From: JACKHO01 sp041398745
Lineage (GTDB): Bacteria > Planctomycetota > Planctomycetia > Planctomycetales > Planctomycetaceae
Length of the DNA: 64,000 bases
NCBI GenBank assembly: GCA_041398745.1
Contig: JAWKUB010000004.1
Location: 744,001 to 808,000, forward strand
Direction: 5' to 3'
Shown: positions 28,105 to 36,984 of the stretch, in pieces
Layout: every line of letters begins with the position of its first letter
Position numbering within the stretch: the first letter of the stretch is position 1
Notes under the pieces: model-generated
Database searches by the model: none
The model's input: the letters and a program-made list of their open reading frames with translations, nothing else
What the model was told of the DNA's origin: nothing
Position numbers and translations under genes: made by a program

Positions 28105-29553
28105 TTACTCACGCTCCTTCAACTGCTGCATCAACAGGAGAATTCGGTCGGCGATTTTCTCCGAAGCATCGAGTTGCACATTATTGGTGCCCATCCAGGT
28201 TTCGTAGCCCCCGAGTTTGTGCTGCTCGGGTGTGGGAAGGTATCCGTAAGAGCCGTTGGCGAGTTCGATAGTAAAGGCGTCGTCGAAGGGGCTTTTCTCT
28301 TTGATTCCTAATCCGATTTCCACGAACACCTCGAAGGGAATCGCCCCAATTCCCAGGTTTCCAATGCGGGCTGACTGCAACAGAATGGTGACATCATCGG
28401 GGCCTTCGACGAGTCGTTTGATGCGGTCGGCGTAGATTTTTTCGTGGGTGTGATACTTCTGGTCGTCAGAGCGAGCACGAACCTGTTCGAGGTATGAGGA
28501 CAACTGAGCATCTGGCTTGCGGACTTGGAGTGTCAGTTCACAGTGTGCCATATCGACTGGAACCCAGTCATGGAATTCAATGGACTTGTGCGCTGCCGCT
28601 ACCTTCTGGGCAACATGCTCGGCGACCTCGGTCATTTTCTCGTAAGGTGCATATCGCTTGGGTGATTTGTCACGGAAGTTGATGTTGTTGATGTCGCCGC
28701 TAGTGCCGTTTGTCATCATGCCCACGAATTGGGGATTGTCTTTCGCCCCCTCCAATAATTCACCGACGCGATTCGAGAAAATTGCAAAGTAGTCCGCGCT
28801 CACTTCTCCTTTGCCCACACCGCCGACGTAGTGCAGCGAGTAGTTGGCCAGCAGGGCAATTTGACGTCCGTCGGTCGCCTGCACGCTAATGAAGGAAACT
28901 TCCGGATCAATCGGTCCGGCTGGCTTCACGAGAGCCGCGTTTCCGCGGGGAGGATTCATACGGACCGTGTCCACGCCGCCAAAAGGATTTTTCAGCATGT
29001 CGGGATCGGTGACATGCCAGCGGCGATTAAAAACTTCGTCCGGTTCATCAACGCCGCCCCAGCCAATACGGGCTGGTTCGAGATTGACCAGAGCCCGTCG
29101 AATTCCATCGGCAATCCGTCGCGCGACAAACTGCTGATACCATGTGAGATTCTCTTCTGCCGCCGTCTTACTGGGACCACGAGCCGTTGTCGCCGAATGC
29201 GTATGCGTGGCGGACATCAACACATTCGCACCGGGCAAATCGGTTTCATCGTCGATGTACTTCCTTGCCAAATCAAAGACTTCGCGGGGAATGCCAACGT
29301 TGTCGCAAATGGCAAACCCGATTTGGTGTTCCCCATCATCCAGTACGAGGCACCGCACATGCAGTTCGTCGTGAATACTTGTCGCCGGAAACGGAGCCCA
29401 GCCGCCAACCACCAGTTCACCCAACGGCGGCGTAATATTGCTCGTGGCTGCACCGGCACGGAAGACGCGGTCACCCTCTTTGGCGGAACACAGCCCGGGG
29501 GCCGCTGCGAAGAGAATCAGCATTGAGAAACAGGTGGTGACAACGCGTTGCAT
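28105..29553 (-). CDS. Neutral/alkaline ceramidase-like exported protein
   Basis: A 482-residue protein with a signal peptide (TTCFSMLILFAAAPGLCSA). The mature part starts FRAGAATSNITPPLG, the typical beginning of the N-terminal domain of neutral/alkaline non-lysosomal ceramidases. It keeps the zinc-binding motif THTHSATTARGP near residue 115 and a further MMTNGTSGDINNINF. The short C-terminal domain of full ceramidases is absent. True ceramide hydrolysis is uncertain: such proteins are numerous in planctomycetes and probably act on other amides or esters in the periplasm. Confidence 0.85.
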   Translation of the reverse strand: MQRVVTTCFSMLILFAAAPGLCSAKEGDRVFRAGAATSNITPPLGELVVGGWAPFPATSIHDELHVRCLVLDDGEHQIGFAICDNVGIPREVFDLARKYIDDETDLPGANVLMSATHTHSATTARGPSKTAAEENLTWYQQFVARRIADGIRRALVNLEPARIGWGGVDEPDEVFNRRWHVTDPDMLKNPFGGVDTVRMNPPRGNAALVKPAGPIDPEVSFISVQATDGRQIALLANYSLHYVGGVGKGEVSADYFAIFSNRVGELLEGAKDNPQFVGMMTNGTSGDINNINFRDKSPKRYAPYEKMTEVAEHVAQKVAAAHKSIEFHDWVPVDMAHCELTLQVRKPDAQLSSYLEQVRARSDDQKYHTHEKIYADRIKRLVEGPDDVTILLQSARIGNLGIGAIPFEVFVEIGLGIKEKSPFDDAFTIELANGSYGYLPTPEQHKLGGYETWMGTNNVQLDASEKIADRILLLMQQLKERE

Positions 29554-29702
29554 TTTTTGGCTCCCGGTTGTTGCGAAATGACTGATTTGCCAGGAAAGAC
29601 GTTACCGTACCCAATTCGAATGGTCCACCGTTGACTGGCAAATGCCAAGGTGCGAACCTGCGGGTGTCCTTGTTCAATCAAATCCCAGCTCAATTCGGAA
29701 CG

Positions 29703-30551
29703 ATGAATCGACTGCTGCTCGTTGCGTTGCTGTTTGCCTGTTTTGCGACGGTTCAGGCCGAGGAATCGGCAACGGCTGTTCGTCAGCCCATCCCGGACAA
29801 GCTCGTGGTGCTGACGTTCGATGACGCATCCCGTTCGCATTTCACGGTTGCTGCGCCGACGTTGAAACAATACGGATTTGGGGCGACCTTCTTCATTACT
29901 GAAGGATTCGATTTCAAAACGAATAAGAAGGACTACCTCACGTGGGAGCAAATCAAGCAGCTGCACGAGGACGGATTCGAAATTGGCAACCACACGCGCG
30001 ATCACCTGGGCATCACCGACGCCAATGTCAGCCGACTCGAAGAGCAGTTAGGTGGCATTGAACAGCGATGCGCTGAATACGGAATTCCGAAGCCCGTGTC
30101 TTTTGCCTGGCCCGGCAACGCCATTTCGCCGCAGGCATTCGCAATTCTCAAATTGCATGGGATTCACTTTGCCCGGCGAGGTGGCGCGCCGGAGTATCCG
30201 TATGAGGAAGGCAATGGCTTCGCGTACCAGCCGGGGCTCGACCATCCCCTGCTCCTTCCCTCCGCCGGGGACGCGCGGCCCAATTGGCAACTCGCCAACT
30301 TTGTCCGTGCTGTACAACAGGCGAAAGACGGTCGGATTGCGGTCCTGCAGTTTCACGGCGTTCCCGACACGGCCCATTCCTGGGTCAACCTCGATCAACA
30401 TGACTTCGAAGCATTCATGAAGTACTTGTCACTGAACGACTACAAGGTCATCGCCGTGCGAGATTTGGCCAAGTACGTGGACCCGGCTGTTGTCCCTGAT
30501 GATCACCAGGAAGTCATTCAAATGCGAAAAGCGTTGATCGAATCCAAGTAA
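29703..30551 (+). CDS. Exported polysaccharide deacetylase (NodB-type)
   Basis: A 282-residue protein with a signal peptide (MNRLLLVALLFACFATVQAE). The NodB fold is marked by VVLTFDDASRSHF near residue 37 (catalytic Asp and metal-binding Asp) and EIGNHTRDHLG near residue 92 (metal-binding His-x(3-4)-His). The family removes N- or O-acetyl groups from glycans; the substrate here is unknown. The gene is divergent from the ceramidase-like gene with 149 bp between them. Confidence 0.88.
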   Translation: MNRLLLVALLFACFATVQAEESATAVRQPIPDKLVVLTFDDASRSHFTVAAPTLKQYGFGATFFITEGFDFKTNKKDYLTWEQIKQLHEDGFEIGNHTRDHLGITDANVSRLEEQLGGIEQRCAEYGIPKPVSFAWPGNAISPQAFAILKLHGIHFARRGGAPEYPYEEGNGFAYQPGLDHPLLLPSAGDARPNWQLANFVRAVQQAKDGRIAVLQFHGVPDTAHSWVNLDQHDFEAFMKYLSLNDYKVIAVRDLAKYVDPAVVPDDHQEVIQMRKALIESK

Positions 30552-30747
30552 ATCGGTGGACGCGTCTAAAGTTTGGGCGTGCGAATTCCCGAATTCGCAG
30601 GTTTAGCGCATGGTTCAACGTGGTCGAATTGTGGGCATTCGTAATAATCCCACGGAAAAGATGCCGGTCACGGTGCGCCCCTTGGGCATCAACGTATCAA
30701 CATGGCTTAGTGCGTCTTAGACGGCTAACTGAGAAGAACGAACAACC

Positions 30748-31416
30748 ATGCAGAAGCTTATCCAGGGTATTCACAACTTTCAGTCTACCGAATTCCGGCC
30801 CCTGAAGGGCCTGTTCGAGTCACTGTCGCGGGGACAAAGTCCTGAGACACTGTTCATTACCTGTTCAGATTCACGTATCGACCCGAGTCTGCTCACTCAG
30901 GCAGCACCCGGAGAACTCTTCATTTTGCGAAATGCCGGAAATATTGTGCCACCGCACGGTGCAGCAAACGGGGGCGAGGCCGCGACAATCGAGTTCGCCG
31001 TGGCCGGTCTGGGAGTGAAGGACATCATTATTTGTGGGCACTCTCATTGTGGAGCTATGGATGGCCTGCTGCGACCGGAAAAACTCGACAACTTGCCGGC
31101 CGTCAGTTCGTGGCTCTCTCATGCTGCAACAACGCAGCGAATTGTCAAAGACAACTACCAGCACCTCGAAGGCAATAAACTGCTGACGGCCACTGTTGAG
31201 GAAAACGTTTTAGTTCAACTTGAGAACCTCAAAACACTTCCCGCCGTGGCGTCGCGACTGGTGAAAGGAGATCTGCACCTGCACGGCTGGGTTTACAAAA
31301 TCGAAACCGGCGAAGTATTCGCCTTCGAATCAGCGAGCGGCCAGTTCGTTCCAATCGCCGAGTATAAATTCCCGTCTTCGAAGGCCGCAGTACGGCCATT
31401 GACCCGGAACATCTAA
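30748..31416 (+). CDS. Beta-class carbonic anhydrase
   Basis: A 222-residue enzyme interconverting CO2 and bicarbonate. The zinc ligands are visible as Cys39 (CSDSRIDP, with the Asp41-Arg43 dyad), His98 and Cys101 (CGHSHCGAM). No signal peptide is present, so it is cytoplasmic. The next gene, 45 bp downstream, encodes a bestrophin-type channel. Together they suggest bicarbonate handling. Confidence 0.94.
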   Translation: MQKLIQGIHNFQSTEFRPLKGLFESLSRGQSPETLFITCSDSRIDPSLLTQAAPGELFILRNAGNIVPPHGAANGGEAATIEFAVAGLGVKDIIICGHSHCGAMDGLLRPEKLDNLPAVSSWLSHAATTQRIVKDNYQHLEGNKLLTATVEENVLVQLENLKTLPAVASRLVKGDLHLHGWVYKIETGEVFAFESASGQFVPIAEYKFPSSKAAVRPLTRNI

Positions 31417-31461
31417 ATCGAATACGAATGGAGGCCTTTAACTCGGCAGGAGGTCGATTCG

Positions 31462-32382
31462 ATGATTCGTGAGAACTGGAAGACTTTCTGGCTGGAGGCT
31501 GTGACCTGGCAGGGCTCGATTTCACCAAGTGTCATTGGCCAGGTTTTCCTGTTCGGACTGCTCTCCGGGCTAATTGTCTTTACCTCCTGGCTGGCAGAAA
31601 CATGCGTGGGATGTCATCTCGGGCTGGAAGTTGCTCCGTTCGAATTCGCTGGGGCCGCTCTCGGCTTGTTGCTAGTGCTGCGTACGAATGCCGGTTACGA
31701 CCGCTGGTGGGAAGGACGTCGTCTTTGGGGCGGAATTGTCAACCAGTCCCGGAATTTGGCGATTAGTGGATTGGCTTACGGACCAGCCGATCCCGCCTGG
31801 CGCAAACGGTTTGTTGAGTTGGTTGCCCTCTTTCCGTTCATTGCTCGAAGCAGTCTGCGTGGAGAAGAGCCCGAGCCAGAATTCTTGAAAACGTTGGGAG
31901 TGGAACATCTTCCACCGGATGAAAGGCCGCGTCATTACCCCAGTTACTGGGCATTAAAGGTGGCGGACTTGCTGCAAGAGACTTCCGCAAAGAACCAACT
32001 GGATCGTTTTGCGTTCATCCAAATTGACACACAACGCGCCAGCCTGATCGACCATATTGGCGGCTGCGAACGTATTTTGAAGACGCCGCTGGCGAAGGCA
32101 TTCGTCATTAAAGTGCGTCGATTCATTCTCCTGTTCCTGCTCATCCTGCCATTTGCCTTGCTGCACCGAATGGACAGTGATTTTTTAGTTCCCATCGTAA
32201 CAATGATGGTCGCGTACCCCCTGCTTTCACTGGACATGATTGCTGTCGAACTGCAAAACCCATTTTCAAAACAGAATCTCAGTCATCTGCCGTTGGACGA
32301 CATCGCCAGGACAATCGAGGGAAATCTGCATGAAGTACTGGCAGTGCAGAACGGTTCGCCAGAAGCGGCAAATTCAGATTGA
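31462..32382 (+). CDS. Bestrophin-family anion channel
   Basis: A 306-residue membrane protein with four main hydrophobic segments and the family signature TNAGYDRWWEGRRLWGGIVN (about residues 75-94). It ends with the conserved SLDMIAVELQNPFS. Bestrophins conduct chloride or bicarbonate; bacterial members are also reported to conduct cations. It starts 45 bp after the carbonic anhydrase gene on the same strand, which favours bicarbonate as the physiological ion, though this is inference. Confidence 0.88.
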   Translation: MIRENWKTFWLEAVTWQGSISPSVIGQVFLFGLLSGLIVFTSWLAETCVGCHLGLEVAPFEFAGAALGLLLVLRTNAGYDRWWEGRRLWGGIVNQSRNLAISGLAYGPADPAWRKRFVELVALFPFIARSSLRGEEPEPEFLKTLGVEHLPPDERPRHYPSYWALKVADLLQETSAKNQLDRFAFIQIDTQRASLIDHIGGCERILKTPLAKAFVIKVRRFILLFLLILPFALLHRMDSDFLVPIVTMMVAYPLLSLDMIAVELQNPFSKQNLSHLPLDDIARTIEGNLHEVLAVQNGSPEAANSD

Positions 32383-32510
32383 GCGTGAAGCTCCGGCTGT
32401 AACGATTGTTCGTTTTTCAAACCGGGATCAATTTCCAATTTGACGTTGGGAAATCGCGACGTAGGTTTGTTGCAGAAAAGCAGCATACTTTGCGTAACAA
32501 GAGCGGTCCC

Positions 32511-34046
32511 ATGTTCTTCTCCAAGAAAAAACCTGATGAGCAACCAGCAGAAACCCTGGTGCCGGAGGACGATGTTGTGGCCGTAGCAACGGCTGAGGAC
32601 GCCATCGATACCGAAGACGGTGAAATCGAAATCACGCAACCCTCCGATGTTGTAAAGGCTCAAAACGCGGTGGAAGCTGCCGGCCGAGGCGTCGTCAGCA
32701 AACGCCGACAGGCAATGGATCCTAAGCGGCTTCAAGAACTCTTCAGCCGGGTCAATTCTCTCCTGGGCGGTGCAGAAGAGTCTGAAGGTCCGTTTCGTCC
32801 GGAACTTCCGGAATCACTCGAAGACACTGGCCTCACCGACGAAGAAGTGGAAAAACTTGTCTTCCGCTTTCTGCTCCAGAAAGGTGCAGCCTCCGGGCGT
32901 GAAATTTGTAACCAAATCAAGCTGCCGTTCAGCTTCTTGTTTCCACTCCTGAAGCAGTGGAAGCAGGAGCAGTTGCTCACCTACAAGAACGCGGCGGAAA
33001 TGGGTGACTACAATTTCGCCATTACCGATAACGGTCGAGAACGAGCACGACGTTACGTTCAGGAATGTACGTACTGTGGCGCCGCCCCCGTGCCTCTGCT
33101 CGATTACCTGAAGGCCATGGAAGCCCAAACCATTGCCGGAAAAGAAGCCACCGAAGCCGATCTCCACGAAGCATTCTCCGATTTGCTCATTGACGAGTCG
33201 ATGTTCAATCGCCTCGGTCCGGCAATCAACTCCGGCCGTGGTATGTTTCTCTTTGGCGAACCGGGTAACGGTAAGACGAGTATTGCCGAACGAATTACGA
33301 AGTGCTTTGGTGACTGTATTTGGATACCACGAACCCTCGGAATCGATGGTGACATCATCCGTCTGTTCGACCCCGGCGTCCATGAAGAAGTTCCCATCGA
33401 AGCCACTGAAGGCCTGTTCGATCTTTCCGGTGTCGATCCCCGCTGGGTTCGCATCGTCCGCCCCACCATTGTGGCCGGGGGCGAATTGACCATGGCAGAG
33501 CTCGAAGTGGCTCAGAACACGGTCACGAAAATCTGCGAAGCCCCGCTGCAACTCAAGAGTAACTGCGGGACGTTCGTCATCGACGATTTCGGGCGCCAGA
33601 CCATGCCTGTCGATGTCTTGCTCAACCGCTGGATTGTGCCCTTGGAAAAGCGGTACGACTTCCTGAGCCTGCCGAGTGGTAAGAAAATCCAGGTTCCGTT
33701 CGACCAGCTCATTATTTTCTCGACGAACCTCGAACCAAACGACCTGGTCGACGGAGCTTTTCTCCGGCGTATCCCTTACAAAATTTGTGTGCCCGATCCC
33801 TGCCGCGAGCACTTCGTCAAATTGTTCGACATCATGGCTCCCAAATTGGGCCTCATCATTGAGCCGGGAGCCATCGACTATCTGATCGATCAGCACTACA
33901 TCCCGCGGGAACTCCCGTTTCGTAATTGCCAGCCCCGCGACTTGCTCCAGCAGGTCAAAAATTACTCGATTTATCGCAACCTGCCGAAGAGAGTGACACC
34001 GGAATCTCTCGACTTTGCCGTCGACAACTACTTCTCCATGATGTAG
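32511..34046 (+). CDS. AAA ATPase with N-terminal winged-helix-like region
   Basis: A 511-residue cytoplasmic protein. After an acidic low-complexity start, residues about 100-180 look like a winged helix (VEKLVFRFLLQKGAASGREI, then PLLKQWKQEQLLTY), followed by CTYCGAAPVP. The ATPase part has Walker A GEPGNGKTS near residue 250, Walker B TFVIDDFGRQ near 353 and a sensor region IIFSTNLEPND. It is not a standard MoxR, RuvB or ClpX. ATG 32511 follows a weak ribosome site. The role is unknown. The gene is followed, 136 bp downstream, by the FabZ-like gene. Confidence 0.78.
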   Translation: MFFSKKKPDEQPAETLVPEDDVVAVATAEDAIDTEDGEIEITQPSDVVKAQNAVEAAGRGVVSKRRQAMDPKRLQELFSRVNSLLGGAEESEGPFRPELPESLEDTGLTDEEVEKLVFRFLLQKGAASGREICNQIKLPFSFLFPLLKQWKQEQLLTYKNAAEMGDYNFAITDNGRERARRYVQECTYCGAAPVPLLDYLKAMEAQTIAGKEATEADLHEAFSDLLIDESMFNRLGPAINSGRGMFLFGEPGNGKTSIAERITKCFGDCIWIPRTLGIDGDIIRLFDPGVHEEVPIEATEGLFDLSGVDPRWVRIVRPTIVAGGELTMAELEVAQNTVTKICEAPLQLKSNCGTFVIDDFGRQTMPVDVLLNRWIVPLEKRYDFLSLPSGKKIQVPFDQLIIFSTNLEPNDLVDGAFLRRIPYKICVPDPCREHFVKLFDIMAPKLGLIIEPGAIDYLIDQHYIPRELPFRNCQPRDLLQQVKNYSIYRNLPKRVTPESLDFAVDNYFSMM

Positions 34047-34182
34047 TTGCTGCTACACGTGCCGAAATCTGCGATCCGAAATACGCTTCATCCGTCGAAG
34101 ACAAATTGCTACGTTACGCACATTGTATTTTTGTGACGACCACTGTGGGCTGTAGCGCTCCCATTCGAGACGGAATTCATTC

Positions 34183-34677
34183 ATGCCGGCGAAGCCATTT
34201 TTCGACTATCAGCAGTACAACTACGACAAGCCGCTGTACGACATCAACGAAATTCGACGCGTCAATCCTCAGCGTCATGAAATGGAACAGTTGACCGGAA
34301 TTGTCTGGGTCGATACCGAGAGTCATGCCCTCATTGGCTTTAAGGACATTGAGGACGACGAATTCTGGGTGAAAGGACACATGCCTGGCTTTCCGCTGAT
34401 GCCCGGCGTCCTCCTGTGTGAAGCAGCAGCCCAACTGGCCGGGTATTATTCCCGCCGCTATGACCTGCTCGAAGCAGGCGACTACATGGGCTTCGGCGGG
34501 ATGGACTCAGTCCGCTTCCGCTCCCCCGTTTACCCGCCCGGTCGACTCATTATTTGTGCGCGTCTGCTGAAAATGCGGATCAAGCGGATGGCCGAGTTCG
34601 AGTTCCAGGGATTCGTCAACGACAAAATGGTCTACAACGGATCTATCATCGGCGTGCCCATCAGCCGCAACAGGTAG
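34183..34677 (+). CDS. FabZ-like hotdog-fold dehydratase/thioesterase
   Basis: A 164-residue protein with the active-site motif VKGHMPGFPLMPGVLLCEA, which matches the FabZ pattern (catalytic His, then a conserved Glu on the long helix). FabZ dehydrates 3-hydroxyacyl-ACP in fatty acid synthesis. It is slightly longer than classical FabZ and no other fatty acid gene is adjacent, so it may serve another acyl pathway. Confidence 0.82.
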   Translation: MPAKPFFDYQQYNYDKPLYDINEIRRVNPQRHEMEQLTGIVWVDTESHALIGFKDIEDDEFWVKGHMPGFPLMPGVLLCEAAAQLAGYYSRRYDLLEAGDYMGFGGMDSVRFRSPVYPPGRLIICARLLKMRIKRMAEFEFQGFVNDKMVYNGSIIGVPISRNR

Positions 34678-34681
34678 ATGG

Positions 34682-34716
34682 CCGGTGGCATAGACATTCC
34701 TGTCTGTGCTTTCCCC
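34682..34716 (+). repeat. Dispersed hairpin repeat family A
   Basis: CCGGTGGCATAGACATTCCT followed by GTCTGTGCTTTCC. The core AGACATTCCTGTCT is a hairpin. It begins 5 bp after the stop codon of the FabZ-like gene, where it may act as a transcription terminator or end processing signal. Confidence 0.6.
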
Positions 34717-34772
34717 GATTAGGAATTATCGCCAACGAGAAGTGAGTGCCGTTTCTGGGCACTGCATGCGCG

Positions 34773-36197
34773 TCATTTCAAGTGCGCAATTCGACGCTTC
34801 CAGAATTCCAGCGTCTGGTCGCGTTCTGCTGATTCATCGACCGCCCACCATGTTCGGTCAAAATCTTCGGGACCATCCAGGAGACGATGCAGCGCCACTG
34901 CAATGCTTTGCCTTACGGCTGGGTCGGAATCATCAACGAGTATCAGGAGTTGATCTGCCATCGCCGGCGTCGCCATTTCTTCAAGCAGGCGTGCCGCAAC
35001 TTGGCGTTGCGGCACTTGTTTCATTTCTGAGTCGCCTAGCATATGCAGCAGCGGCCACGCGCCAGCTTCGCCGAGTTCGCGGATTTGATCCTCGTACAAA
35101 AAGCTGGCTTTCGCAAAACCAATTCGACTTAGCAACGCGTTCACGCGTTGTTCGACTTCAACCTTGTGCTCAGGGCGGCCCAAGGCGAGCAATGGCAAAT
35201 ACCAGCGGGTCTTGAGCAGGGAATCGTCGGTATTCCCTGGACGAATCTCGCCGTCAGAGACAATGAGAGACATGCCGGGCGTGAGCTGGCTTTCGGTCGC
35301 CCCGGCTGCAATACGAACCGTTCCCTGTGAGCAGGCAACTTCTGCCCAGGCGGGAGTGGGCGACGCCTCAGTCTTCACCGAACAGGCGCTGGACGTGGGG
35401 CAACAGAAAATGGGCAAATCGGTTACCGTAGGGGGCGGAGACTGCACAGCGCCAGAGGGCGTACAGATTTCAATGGGCATGGAGTCACTCGACATGCAGT
35501 AGATTTCCCCATTCTCCACACTCACAGAATTGTTCTCCCGAAATGTGACCACACAGCCACGGTTAAGCCGGACCAGTCCGCCCGACTCAGTTTCGACTTC
35601 GCACAAGGAACTCTCTCCCGTCCGCACGGAAGTGCCTGATGGACAGCCAAGACTTTCGATCAAAGACACTTCCTGCCAGTCGGCCGAGGGATCACTCCGT
35701 ACAAACACTGGACCAGTTGCCGCGTTGATATGGGCAATCGCCTCGTTCGCTTCGAGGGGAGCCGCCTCCGGAACGGTCACAACTTCCACCGAATTATCTG
35801 GATGCTCGGCAATCCACAGGGCTACAAGTGCCATTATCAAAGTAGTCGCCACGACCAGAATTGCGGACAGACTGCCTCGCTGTGATGGGGGACGCTGACG
35901 ACTTGAGGAATTTCCATTCGCCAGTTCCGAAGCTGTTGAACTTGAGTGCAGTTCGGCGGTGACACGCTCAGCAATTGAATTGGCAATGCACTGCTGCTCG
36001 CTTCCGAACAAAGCCAGCAGTCGATCAGTGTCGCTCAGTGCCTCCTGATACTCTCGGCACGCAGAACACTCCGCCATATGGCGTGAAAGTTCTTCGGCTG
36101 CTGCAGGCGACAACGACTCATCCAGCGACGTTGCAATGAGCTGCTGCGCCGTTTCGCAATCAAGGGGGCTGGAATGTGGTGATTTATCCGGGCTCAT
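34773..36197 (-). CDS. Anti-sigma factor with zinc finger, FecR-like and HEAT-like regions
   Basis: A protein of about 474 residues. The N-terminal zf-HC2 motif is HMAECSACREYQE (HxxxCxxC, about residues 44-56). One membrane helix (SAILVVATTLIMALVALWIA) follows, then an extracytoplasmic part with FecR-like stretches (GPVFVRSDPSADWQEV, GGLVRLNRGCVVTF). The C-terminal third looks like HEAT-type helical repeats (VAARLLEEMATPAMADQLLI). It lies directly after the ECF sigma gene, so it should be its membrane-bound inhibitor. ATG 36197 is preferred to an overlapping TTG at 36206. Confidence 0.82.
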   Translation of the reverse strand: MSPDKSPHSSPLDCETAQQLIATSLDESLSPAAAEELSRHMAECSACREYQEALSDTDRLLALFGSEQQCIANSIAERVTAELHSSSTASELANGNSSSRQRPPSQRGSLSAILVVATTLIMALVALWIAEHPDNSVEVVTVPEAAPLEANEAIAHINAATGPVFVRSDPSADWQEVSLIESLGCPSGTSVRTGESSLCEVETESGGLVRLNRGCVVTFRENNSVSVENGEIYCMSSDSMPIEICTPSGAVQSPPPTVTDLPIFCCPTSSACSVKTEASPTPAWAEVACSQGTVRIAAGATESQLTPGMSLIVSDGEIRPGNTDDSLLKTRWYLPLLALGRPEHKVEVEQRVNALLSRIGFAKASFLYEDQIRELGEAGAWPLLHMLGDSEMKQVPQRQVAARLLEEMATPAMADQLLILVDDSDPAVRQSIAVALHRLLDGPEDFDRTWWAVDESAERDQTLEFWKRRIAHLK

Positions 36198-36202
36198 ATG
36201 AT

Positions 36203-36811
36203 TCAATGCTCCCGCTCTAAGGTTGTTAAAGCTTTTCTCAACGACTCACGCGCCGTTGCCAGACGTGTATTCACGGTGCTGCGGGCAACTTTCAGCAGGT
36301 TGGCGATGTCGTCGTAGCTCATTTCATCGAAGTAAAACAAATTGAGAACTTCCTGCTGCGGCGTCGGCAGGTCTGCAATGGCCAGTGCCAACTGGTTGAG
36401 TTTCTCCTGCTGATCCAATTCAGCCTCCGCAGCATCGTGACGATGGTCGGTAAACGCTTCGCACTGCTCTTCGTGAATAAGACCGTCACGACGCTGCTTC
36501 TTCCGGAGCCAGTCTCGGCAGACGTTCTGGGCAATTCCTCTTAGCCAGCTGCCGAAGCTCTTTTCATCCTGCAGCGAATGAATTGCACGGAATCCGCGGA
36601 GTAAGGTCTCCTGGGTCGCGTCTTCTGCGGCCTGTGTGTCGCGAATGTGTGCCCGGCAGGTTGCCAGGATGCGGATTGACCATTGCTGTATCAGCCGCGA
36701 CTGAGCGGTCAGGTCACCATTTTTCGCGAGTCGCACGAGCGCAGCGTCAGCATCTCCGCCGGCGGGCAGATTCTCCCCATGCCGAAATGCAACCTCGGAA
36801 CCCGAGTCCAA
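36203..36811 (-). CDS. ECF-type RNA polymerase sigma factor
   Basis: A 202-residue sigma factor. Region 2 contains AEDATQETLLRGFRAIHSLQ and SFGSWLRGIAQNVCRDWLRK; region 4 contains LPTPQQEVLNLFYFDEMSYD and IANLLKVARSTVNTRLATA. The following gene encodes its probable anti-sigma factor. No ATG is in frame near the start, so TTG 36811 is used. Confidence 0.9.
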   Translation of the reverse strand: MDSGSEVAFRHGENLPAGGDADAALVRLAKNGDLTAQSRLIQQWSIRILATCRAHIRDTQAAEDATQETLLRGFRAIHSLQDEKSFGSWLRGIAQNVCRDWLRKKQRRDGLIHEEQCEAFTDHRHDAAEAELDQQEKLNQLALAIADLPTPQQEVLNLFYFDEMSYDDIANLLKVARSTVNTRLATARESLRKALTTLEREH

Positions 36812-36984
36812 GTTGTCATCCTCCTCAACACTGAAGACGTTCCGGTCCCAGCCTCAGACCGGCTGATTCTCCACGTTTTTCGAAAACATGTCGAATCTGT
36901 CCGGTCCAATTCCTGAGTTCAAGCGACTGGAACTGTGGCATTGCGGGCTCGAATTCACGCATCCAACCAGGCAGGAGCAGTCTC

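Noticed and set aside
32511..34046. Annotation of the AAA ATPase as MoxR
   Set aside because: The N-terminal winged-helix-like region and the absence of adjacent DUF58 or von Willebrand genes do not fit MoxR.
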